NCBI RefSeq assembly: GCF_023614525.1
Contig: NZ_CP097885.1
Coordinates: 866,501-930,500, forward strand
Reading direction: 5' to 3'
Origin: Peptoniphilus genitalis
GTDB lineage: Bacteria; Bacillota; Clostridia; Tissierellales; Peptoniphilaceae
Length of the DNA stretch: 64,000 nt
The translations under genes and the position numbers were made by a program. Below are positions 53,201-58,909 of this stretch, piece by piece (within the stretch, counting starts at the first letter, position 1; every line of letters starts with the position of its first letter). The notes beneath the pieces were generated by a model. That model worked only from the letters and a program-made list of their open reading frames with translations, had not been told where the DNA came from and did not search any database.

Positions 53201-53580
53201 CAAAAAAACTTGTAGTTACAGTAAATGGTGTTCAAAAAGAAGCGTTAATGGATGTAGAACCATTTATATCAAATAATAGAACTATGCTACCTATTAGGTT
53301 TGTAGCAGAAGCATTAGGATTTGAAGTAGACTGGGATAAGGCAAATAGGACAGTAGTCTTAAAAGATAAGGACACCCTAGTTAAAATACCTGTTGATACA
53401 AATCAAATAATCGTAAATGGTTCAGTCTTCGAAAGTGATGTAAAACCAATCCTTAAAAACGATAGAACAATGCTTCCAATTGCAAACATTGCAAGAGCAC
53501 TAGGACTAGTAGATGGCAAGGACATCATCTGGGATGGAACTACAAAAGAAGTAATAATTAAAAGAGATATCTTAAAATAA
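47299..53580 (+). CDS. Giant S8 (subtilisin-like) cell-envelope serine protease
   Basis: 2093 residues. Signal peptide 1-27; I9-like propeptide about 35-160; S8 catalytic domain about 180-495 with D209 (IIDSGVD), H255 (GHGTHV), N324 (NNSWGG) and S431 (GTSMASPH). Then two MAM/immune-inhibitor-like jelly-roll regions ending in GWYIDDI near 778 and 1082, with an Fn3-like segment between. Carboxypeptidase-regulatory-like repeats lie at about 1134-1284, and a helical stretch at about 1430-1680 includes two GA-module-like repeats (about 1560 and 1618). A Gly/Pro linker (about 1893-1915) precedes a CuAO-N-like stalk domain (about 1958-2093). No LPXTG motif. Probably a surface protease acting on host or nutrient proteins. 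AAGGAGG precedes the ATG. Confidence 0.88.
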   Translation: MKNFKRYIAFTLLFTIIFSNFIEVYAATSTKTYEEKISKEIISVKDDEFVDVIVKLKKEIDSEKIKTEVKKSNPNINKDQLQKQIRKEIVDESVSLAENSQKSILKFLDKNKKEGSVKSYKSFFIVNCVNIVAKKSIVIELAKRPDVEEIIENKKIKIERPEKNFPEAREASLSYSSKHVPWNLKAIGADKAQELTKDSSNEVVVAIIDSGVDSSHPAISKNYRGNDSNLSASSWYNTIDGKNGAEEKPFDDRGHGTHVCGTILGSKEGSLLGVAPKTKWIAVKVFDKNGDTDNTKLLAAGEWILAPTDAKGNKHPELAPRIVNNSWGGNSSDGFYQDMVKKWREAGIFPVFSAGNVSETNNGGDNSIGTPGSYPEAYAVGAIRKDEKVAKFSLRGKSDYTNKWKPDIVAPGVNILSSVPGNRYELYTGTSMASPHVSGVVALMLQANKDLSVEQIEKILNETASPLKDDYYVESPNHGYGYGKVDAYNAVELSMGQTKGKEVNKDKMGNFSGRLLARGEDHEKPSLDHKAISAVYTIYKTSFDANVKDNTGIDSVKLFLNCGEGFKEYEMKLKRGTRLDGYYNVDIPVSTFNGISSGSYYIECSDINGSVTRTEEYSFVVKDGVNIGYVQDFETDISGFEFGGESSLWKWGNIKSDEPDKKLIGTGPYSDNLKKDTIAVMPPIDLSKTDKDAVLSFRHWYDLGNSEYAFFDQAEVWIAEVDANSSADNLDWKLKRTYKNSSQNKWVDEFIDLSEYKGKKICLMFGLRANGNWKTKGQGWYIDDIKIEEAVKEVPEKPSKYLSLRNQKNGRYNFSFSPVNNDKITAYELYRSDKPEGPFECIKTVEKGDSNGGFGKYSITLSDTPLPQKGSYYYYAVSKIGKNSSEPSKIESITFTEGKEFLSYNFENGKQGWTSVSGLGELAWDFGKLEYGDKYNANFKKPTESQSLGKNPGMNMWATNMDDHRLPKSKYSLISPTMNLSTLSDAKLYYQNWFGSSGKRGFDDYGSYNQDLGEIYISKDDGNSWEKIYTLNEEMLDKKGNRHTWFTDGVEIPKEYLTDKIKIKFLLDTGDDMGASSPEQCGGWYIDDISINTNLNKNTENSLQTENVFENKSPFKLQNMTRASENSSSNNGLIPLVGKIRIKETGVSVTSEAGTGKFSIKHPVGSYTAIAESEGYASKEIPVTITNNSELKEDIYLDKAQETTLNVKVSDEDSNPVNANVKIYKQDDLEVLKEKDGSDISLDKILPGKYNIAVSADGYKTYREEITISESKEIEIKLEKISFQEEKNVGYTKKEPLQLAGQDEKNITFANKISNNKDVQVEEVTYYITKTKDVDLQNSRYRISIYDKNDIDGLPGKILYSKDLNFEKEGWNSLNISNVQVDGEFYIAFTKLSGELAFGIDNNTTDIDSVKMFNNAWIEPQTQGSYMIGAKLREIEDTQKAAIDEATKLVEKAEAEKTEDAYNEAKEKVEALNASEGKTKLKARLAELDKYIQADKAIDALEGKKIADITKAELDNAEALVNAVKDEWKKDLSDRLNPLKDKKADDGRRKELENYKTDAKAKVDALDKLNQDEKNAYKASIDGAENKDAIDAILSAAQGENANREEAKKALLQEKEDAKAKIDLLDELSDTEKAEAKKQIDQAENKDAIDQIVKKAEEKNTEAGKNKVDSERLKKAKEALAAYMKSFNEDVVDNPAIEYQDENVKDDIKKAIKRAKDLLAKEEINQKELEEMEKIPYKKVNGKKSGLFRDFTKKALVNFEVLGIKDQVNPHNGKKYTALKDNTIKIASSLQGAGKIGDNDKFFFKLNYVKEEDFKPANQATGLDATSTPTPKYKKQEMPKEDYEVKSVEGGYEIKINKLPSGVKIIKPIVLAKLANNTYFENGTLVFVSQNENPVTPGGESPGENPATPGGESPDKPSVDNNSYRRYRPSYPIFFAYSGSEKTKPFKPATETKVPTKIKMDSKLVIGSKKLVVTVNGVQKEALMDVEPFISNNRTMLPIRFVAEALGFEVDWDKANRTVVLKDKDTLVKIPVDTNQIIVNGSVFESDVKPILKNDRTMLPIANIARALGLVDGKDIIWDGTTKEVIIKRDILK

Positions 53581-53610
53581 TCCTGAAAGAAAGGCAGGAA
53601 AAATATTTAG

Positions 53611-53721
53611 ACACATGGGGACAAGGGCTCCAGCCCAGAAGGAAGTATTATCAGAGTTGGACCAGTCTCCATGATTGCCCTCTTGGCGGCAAATAATTTT
53701 CTGGAAATGAAAGCCCTTTAA
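53611..53721 (+). other. Unassigned coding remnant
   Basis: A frame closed upstream by TAG reads THGDKGSSPEGSIIRVGP, then a hydrophobic VSMIALLAANNFLEM and TAA at 53721. It has no start codon context and looks like the tail of a lost gene. Not recognised. Confidence 0.25.
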
Positions 53722-53848
53722 AGAAGAAAAAAGAGTAAAAAGTTAAAACTTTACAGAAAATGGATGCAGTAAGTGTGTCCATTTTTTTGTATAATAATGA
53801 GACAAAGACAAATTATAAGCATTGAACTTAATTAAAGAGCTGTTAAAA

Positions 53849-54479
53849 ATGAGTGATAAGACCAATAAAAAATTTTGGGATAGGTTTGCCAAACTATATG
53901 GACCCTTTATGAAAAAGGATAAAAAGTTTATGACCAAGTTTCCAAAGACCTTATTCCCTACTTGGATAAAAACATGGATGTCCTTGAACTTGCTTATGGG
54001 TCGGGGCAAATGTCCTTTAGCCTTTTTAAGTATAGTTAATCTTGGCTTGGAACAGACTTTTCCCAGCAAATGATTAGGGAAGTAAAAAAGCGGGGAGAAG
54101 AAAAAACCTTAAATTTGCAAGGGCTGATGCATCATCACTATCTTATGAAAATGAAAGTTTTGATTGTGTCCTAATCGCCAATGCCCTCCATATCATGCCT
54201 AATCCAGGCCAGGTAATGGAAGAAATATCCAGGGTCTTAAAGCCTAATGGCATTTTGTTGGCTCCTACCTTTTTGTGGAAGGAGGGAATGAAAAAACAAA
54301 TTTTAAAAACCCTCACGGCTTTTTCAGGATTTAAGGTCTACCAGGAATGGGATAAAAAAGATTTTGAAGATTTTATTGAAGGATATGGTTTTTCACTAGT
54401 TGAAATGAAATTAGTATATGGAGGCTTCTCGCCTATAGGTGTTATGGTTGGAAGAAAAGTCCCCCAAGAGTTTTTATAA
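53849..54479 (+). pseudogene. Class I SAM-dependent methyltransferase, multiply broken
   Basis: The N-terminus MSDKTNKKFWDRFAKLYGPF is in one frame. A base is lost near 53930, after which DLIPYLDKNMDVLELAYGSG (SAM motif I) continues in another. A TAA follows KYS near 54037. After GTDFSQQMIREVKKRGEEK a second base is lost near 54105, and the rest (SFDCVLIANALHIMPNPGQV, EEISRVLKPNGILLAPTF) is intact to 54479. With these three lesions repaired, it is a normal approximately 210-residue Methyltransf_11 protein. Substrate unknown. Confidence 0.82.
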
Positions 54480-54562
54480 AAAAAGTTGCAATGTCATGGA
54501 AAATAAGATATTAAGGCCTCAGGTGGAGAGGATAATGTCGATTCAATAAAATTTTAAAATTT

Positions 54563-54607
54563 AAAGACGAGGATTTCTAAATATTTTCCTCGTCTTTTTT
54601 TATTTTT
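54563..54607 (+). terminator. Second copy of the surface-protein terminator
   Basis: Same stem and 13-base loop as 46584-46628 with one base different in the loop, followed by TTTTTATTTTT. It also lies beyond the stop of the convergent degV gene. Confidence 0.9.
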
Positions 54608-54622
54608 ATATTTTAAAAATAA

Positions 54623-55501
54623 TCAATCTAAATACTTTTTAAATTCCTCTGGTATGTTTTCAGAAAGATAGGCTAGGCCAAAGATGTCCGGTCCAACGTG
54701 GGCTGCTATAGTTTGTCCTATTTCAAGAGACAGAAACTTGTGGTGTCCCCTCTCTTCTAATTTTTTTATAAGTGGATCAAGGACTTTTTTGTCGTCAGCA
54801 TATACTGGAAAGACAGTATCAGATCCATCTGATGTGGTTCTTTCTTCTATCATTTCCATCATCTTCTTGTAGGACTTGTTCTTGCCACGAACCATTTCTG
54901 ATACAAAGAGTTTTCCCTCTTGGTCTACTTCTAGTATTGGAAGAATATTTAAGACGCTTGAGATTTTTGCCTTGGTCTTTGAAACCCTTCCACCCTCGTA
55001 AAGATATTTTAGGTCGTAAACTGTGAAGATGTGCTTGGTTTTTTCCACCAAAAATTTAAGTAGGTCTAGGACTTCTTCATAAGTCGCTCCATTTTTGGCA
55101 GCTAGTCCAGCAAAGTAAGTAATTTGTCCGAAGCCAACTGAAGCTGCAAGTGAATCCACTACTTCAACTCTAATGTCATACTTTTCTTCAATTTCTCTTT
55201 TTGCCATGCAGGCATTTTGATAGGTACCACTTAGGCCTGAAGATAGGGTTAGGGCAATGATGTCTTTGCCTTCCTTTGCAGATTCTTCAAACTCTTTGAA
55301 GTAGTCGTAATAAGTTAACTGGCTTGTCTTAAAAAATGCGCCCTCTCTCATCCTCTTATAGATTTCTTTGTTAGTAAGGTCCTCTGGAAGGTCTTCTCCC
55401 TTTTCATCAGTTCCCTTTATTCTCAAAACTTTTACGTCTAAGTTTTTTAAAGTTTCTTTATCTAAATCACATGAGGAGTCGGATATTATTTTAAAAGTCA
55501 T
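54623..55501 (-). CDS. DegV family fatty-acid-binding protein (FakB-like)
   Basis: 292 residues. Begins with the family signature IISDSSCDLDKETL. TSQLTYYDYF and ALTLSSGLSGTYQNA are the conserved ligand-head residues (TS and SSGLSGT), and YLYEGGRVSKTKA lies in the lid region. FakB proteins hold a fatty acid for phosphorylation by FakA; no FakA is in this window. GGAGGGACAA precedes the ATG. It is monocistronic by appearance. The upstream gap 55502-55738 is AT-rich with no gene seen. Confidence 0.93.
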   Translation of the reverse strand: MTFKIISDSSCDLDKETLKNLDVKVLRIKGTDEKGEDLPEDLTNKEIYKRMREGAFFKTSQLTYYDYFKEFEESAKEGKDIIALTLSSGLSGTYQNACMAKREIEEKYDIRVEVVDSLAASVGFGQITYFAGLAAKNGATYEEVLDLLKFLVEKTKHIFTVYDLKYLYEGGRVSKTKAKISSVLNILPILEVDQEGKLFVSEMVRGKNKSYKKMMEMIEERTTSDGSDTVFPVYADDKKVLDPLIKKLEERGHHKFLSLEIGQTIAAHVGPDIFGLAYLSENIPEEFKKYLD

Positions 55502-55726
55502 TTGTCCCTCCTGCTGGTTTCCAGCTCTTATATTTCAAAAATAATTTTATTTCGAATAAATATTCTAAATCTTTTTTTGCTAAGTTTTTAAATATAATTT
55601 CCTTTATATCTTTATTTTTAAGAAAATATTATTACTTTTAATATTATAACATAGGCTTAATTTTTCATATATTATTTTATTGGAATAAATCTAACTACAA
55701 GCGACTTAAATTTTTCTTTAATTTGA

Positions 55727-55739
55727 TATAATAATTTTA
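55727..55739 (+). promoter_or_regulatory. -10 box implying a leaderless tadA transcript
   Basis: TATAAT at 55727-55732 ends seven bases before the tadA ATG, so transcription would start at or next to the start codon. There is no Shine-Dalgarno. A weak -35 (CTTAAA, 55705-55710) lies 16 bases upstream. Confidence 0.5.
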
Positions 55740-56191
55740 TGGAAATTAAATTTATGAAAGAGGCCCTCCGCTATGGTCGCAGGTCTCTCTTATCAGATGA
55801 CGTGCCCATTGGTTGTGTCGTTGTTAAAAATAATAAAATAATTGGATATGGTTACAATAAAAAAGAGGACTTAAAGAATCCCACAGCCCACGCAGAGATA
55901 ATGGCAATATCTATGGCAGCAAGGCACCTAAATTCTTATCATCTTGAAGGCTGCGACATCTACGTCACTCTTGAGCCCTGCCTAATGTGTGTAGGTGCAA
56001 TTTTAAATGCTCGCATAAAAAATTTATATTTTGGAGCTCGCAACAAGAGGTTTGGCGCTGTGGTTTCTCACCAAAAAATAGAAAAACTCATAACTAATCA
56101 CAGGATTAATTATGAGTATGGTATCTTGGAAAGAGAATGTGCAAGCTTAATCACTGGCTTTTTCTCAGACCTTAGGAAGAGGTCCAAATAA
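55739..56191 (+). CDS. tadA: tRNA-specific adenosine deaminase
   Basis: 150 residues. Deaminates A34 to inosine in tRNA-Arg(ACG). The zinc site is H51-A-E53 with C81 and C84 in EPCLMCVGAIL, and NARIKNLYFGARNKRFGAV is the TadA-specific stretch that separates it from other deaminases. The start has no ribosome-binding site and a -10 box seven bases upstream, so it may be leaderless. The 3' end overlaps the convergent PAP2 gene by 27 bp. Confidence 0.92.
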   Translation: MEIKFMKEALRYGRRSLLSDDVPIGCVVVKNNKIIGYGYNKKEDLKNPTAHAEIMAISMAARHLNSYHLEGCDIYVTLEPCLMCVGAILNARIKNLYFGARNKRFGAVVSHQKIEKLITNHRINYEYGILERECASLITGFFSDLRKRSK

Positions 56192-56716
56192 GAAGGGTAG
56201 ATTTACTTGCATAAAGTCTAATAAAAATTTGTCGTAATAGTTCTTTGTGGCAAGGGCGATAAGTATTCCAATAATCGCCCCTATGATTACGTCGCTGGGA
56301 TAGTGAACGAAGTGGTAGATCCTTGAAAAGGCAATTAGGGCTGCTATCACAAGGAAGAAGATCCCCATCCCCCTGAAGTAGAAGTAAATTGTTACTGCTG
56401 CAGCAAAGGATGATGATGCGTGACCTGATGGAAAAGAAAAGTCTGTGGGATCCTTTATAAGGAGTTCCACCTTTGTTATCCAAGAGGGTCTCTTTCTCTT
56501 TAAAATATTTTTTAATAAAAGATTGCAAACTATGCCGTTAAAGATTAGGGCAAGTATTACATTTATGCTCTCAATCCTAAAGCCCAGGTAGAAGAGGATG
56601 TAAACTGTAAAAAGCCAAATTGCTCCTCCAGTTCCCAGGTGGGTTATGGCAATCATATACCTATTTAAGACTTCGTTCCTTATGCCAAGGAGCCAGTTTA
56701 AAAATTTGCTATCCAT
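56165..56716 (-). CDS. PAP2-family membrane phosphatase
   Basis: 183 residues with about five membrane helices. The three phosphatase motifs are present: KNILKRKRPSW, FPSGHASSSF and SRIYHFVHYPSDVIIG, carrying the catalytic His residues. Family members dephosphorylate undecaprenyl pyrophosphate or phosphatidate on the outer membrane face. It overlaps tadA tail to tail. The final transmembrane end and short C-terminus are as expected for the small bacterial type. Confidence 0.9.
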   Translation of the reverse strand: MDSKFLNWLLGIRNEVLNRYMIAITHLGTGGAIWLFTVYILFYLGFRIESINVILALIFNGIVCNLLLKNILKRKRPSWITKVELLIKDPTDFSFPSGHASSSFAAAVTIYFYFRGMGIFFLVIAALIAFSRIYHFVHYPSDVIIGAIIGILIALATKNYYDKFLLDFMQVNLPFLFGPLPKV

Positions 56717-56740
56717 TAAAACTCCTATAAATGTCTTTAC

Positions 56741-56765
56741 AAAAAAAGGCCTATGACTAGGCCTT
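56741..56765 (-). terminator. Terminator of the small acidic protein gene
   Basis: Minus-strand AAGGCCTA-GTCA-TAGGCCTT stem followed by TTTTTG. Confidence 0.9.
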
Positions 56766-56769
56766 GAAA

Positions 56770-57009
56770 TTACATTCTGTTTTCGTTGTCAACCCATTCT
56801 TTAGCTTCTTCAACTGCTTCTTCTGTTGGAATTTCAATTCCTGTTTCAGGATCTTGTCCTTCAGTCTTTGCATATAGGTCAGAATCTGGTCTATCTTCAG
56901 GTTTGATTTCTTTTTGTTGGTCCATGTTAGCTTTCATTTCTTTCTTCTTTGCATCAGAAAGAGTTTTTGAGTTTTCAATTAAATCTTTTTCTTTTTTATT
57001 GTCTGTCAT
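56770..57009 (-). CDS. Small acidic protein, DUF3787-like C-terminus
   Basis: 79 residues, highly charged, no hydrophobic segment. The N-terminal half is Lys/Glu helix-like; the C-terminal IPTEEAVEEAKEWVDNENRM resembles the end of DUF3787 proteins, a family that includes a Clostridioides spore-associated protein. That similarity is from memory and short. GGAGGGATAAC precedes the ATG, and a terminator follows its stop, so it is monocistronic. Function unknown. Confidence 0.6.
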   Translation of the reverse strand: MTDNKKEKDLIENSKTLSDAKKKEMKANMDQQKEIKPEDRPDSDLYAKTEGQDPETGIEIPTEEAVEEAKEWVDNENRM

Positions 57010-57172
57010 GTTATCCCTCCATTTGTTTGATACTTATATAGTATTACAAATTTCTAATAATTACAAATTAATAAGAGTTTCTTAAAAATTTTAAGTTTAG
57101 ATTTTTAATTTAGCTTTAGCTTTTAAATTTTGGGTAAGTGTTTAATGTTAAATATGTATTAGGAAGTGTTAT

Positions 57173-58909
57173 ATGTTAAAAGTAGTTTTCGATAACCTAG
57201 GCGAGTATAAAAAGTATGCAGTGCTCTCGCCTTTTTTTGTTTTGCTAGAGGTCTTGATGAATGCATCAATCCCCTTCTTCATGACAAAGATAATAGACCA
57301 GGGGATCTTGGTTAATTCCTCTCGCAATATAATTAGATACGGAATAATTTTATTTATAGCAGCAGGAATCTCCCTTGCCACAGGAGTGATCTCGGGCTAT
57401 CTTGCCACAAAGGCATCAAGTGGCCTTGCCAAAAACATGAGGGCATCTATGTTTAAAAACATAACAGACTTTTCCTTTGAGAACATGGAAAAGTTTAAGT
57501 CGGGGTCCCTTATCACCCGTATGACAACTGATGTCCAAGCTGTGCAAATGGCCTTCCAAATGACTATAAGGATGGCAATTCGTTCGCCCCTTACCCTCAT
57601 CTTTTGCTTTATCATGTCCTTTAGACTCTCAAGGGACCTGGCTCCAACTTTTGTAATTATTATTCCCCTCATTGGCATTGGGATGGGACTAATTATAAAG
57701 GGAGCCTATCCAATCTTTGAAAAAGTTTTTAAGATTACAGACAGGCTTAACACCGATGTATCAGAAAACTTATCTGCCATCCGTGTGGTTAAGTCCTTTG
57801 TAAAAGAAGGTAAGGAAATCAAAAAGTTTAATGAGGTCTCTGACGACCTTCAAAATAATTACATCAAGGCTTCCAAGCTCCTTGCCTTTGCAAACCCACT
57901 TATGAATTTTTCAACCTACCTCATGGCAATTTTAATTGCCTGGTTGGGAAGTCACTTCATTGTGGCTGGCAAGATGACAACTGGAGCCTTGACAGGTCTT
58001 GTGACTTACGCAATTCAAATTCAAATTTCACTTCTTATGTTGTCAATGATTCTCGTTCAGATTACAATTGCGAGAAACTCCATAAGACGTATCAATGAAG
58101 TTATTGCAACTAGACCTTCTATTGTTAGCCCAGATGACCCTATTAAGGAAGTAAAGAATGGAGAAATTGTCTTTGACGATGTCTTTTTCTCCTACTCTGG
58201 CGACCTAGACAAGTCTGTCCTAAAAAATATTAATCTTAAGATAAATTCTGGCGACTATGTGGGTATGATTGGCCCAACAGGATCTGGTAAGTCAACTCTT
58301 ATTAGCCTCATCGCAAGGCTCTTTGACCCCACAAGTGGGACTGTCTATGTAGGAGGAGAAGACCTTCGCGACTATGACCTTCCTGCCCTTCGTGACCAAG
58401 TCTCTGTGGTCCTACAAAAAAACCAACTCTTCACAGGTACCCTACGTGAAAATCTAAAGTGGGCTGGCGATGACCTTACTGATGAAGAACTAAAAGAAGC
58501 CCTCTACATTGCTTCTTGTGATGACTTCATTGACCCTGAAAAAGACCTGGACATGAAGGTCCAAAGGGGTGGGACTAACTTCTCTGGTGGTCAAAGGCAA
58601 AGAATTTCTATTGCAAGGTCAATCCTAAAGAATCCAAAGATTTTGATTATGGACGACTCAACTTCTGCCCTTGACAATAAGACTGAAGAGAAAATAATTT
58701 CTTCTCTTAACAAATTAAGACCAGATATGACAAAGATTTTGATTTCACAAAAGATCAAGTCCCTAAAGAACACTGACTACACCCTAGTCCTTGACCTTGG
58801 AGAGATTGAATCTATTGGTAGACATGAAGAACTCATAGAAAAGAGTCCAATCTATAGAGAAATTAACGAAACTCAAGAAAGTGACGGTGATTTTGATGCA
58901 GAAGAATAA
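57173..58909 (+). CDS. Heterodimeric ABC exporter, subunit with degenerate ATP site
   Basis: 578 residues: six-helix type IV exporter membrane domain (about 1-315), then a nucleotide-binding domain. Walker A is GPTGSGKST and signature NFSGGQRQR is canonical. Walker B is ILIMDDSTSALD, with Asp where the catalytic Glu should be, and the switch His is replaced by Gln in KILISQKIKS. These are hallmarks of the non-hydrolysing half of TM287/288- and LmrCD-like exporters. It overlaps the second subunit by 14 bp. Substrate probably drugs or lipids, not determined. Confidence 0.92.
   Translation: MLKVVFDNLGEYKKYAVLSPFFVLLEVLMNASIPFFMTKIIDQGILVNSSRNIIRYGIILFIAAGISLATGVISGYLATKASSGLAKNMRASMFKNITDFSFENMEKFKSGSLITRMTTDVQAVQMAFQMTIRMAIRSPLTLIFCFIMSFRLSRDLAPTFVIIIPLIGIGMGLIIKGAYPIFEKVFKITDRLNTDVSENLSAIRVVKSFVKEGKEIKKFNEVSDDLQNNYIKASKLLAFANPLMNFSTYLMAILIAWLGSHFIVAGKMTTGALTGLVTYAIQIQISLLMLSMILVQITIARNSIRRINEVIATRPSIVSPDDPIKEVKNGEIVFDDVFFSYSGDLDKSVLKNINLKINSGDYVGMIGPTGSGKSTLISLIARLFDPTSGTVYVGGEDLRDYDLPALRDQVSVVLQKNQLFTGTLRENLKWAGDDLTDEELKEALYIASCDDFIDPEKDLDMKVQRGGTNFSGGQRQRISIARSILKNPKILIMDDSTSALDNKTEEKIISSLNKLRPDMTKILISQKIKSLKNTDYTLVLDLGEIESIGRHEELIEKSPIYREINETQESDGDFDAEE

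Noticed and set aside
46584-54607. Transposon with terminal direct repeats
   Set aside because: The repeats are terminators, not inverted ends, and no transposase or integrase is found inside; recombination between repeats is the more cautious reading.
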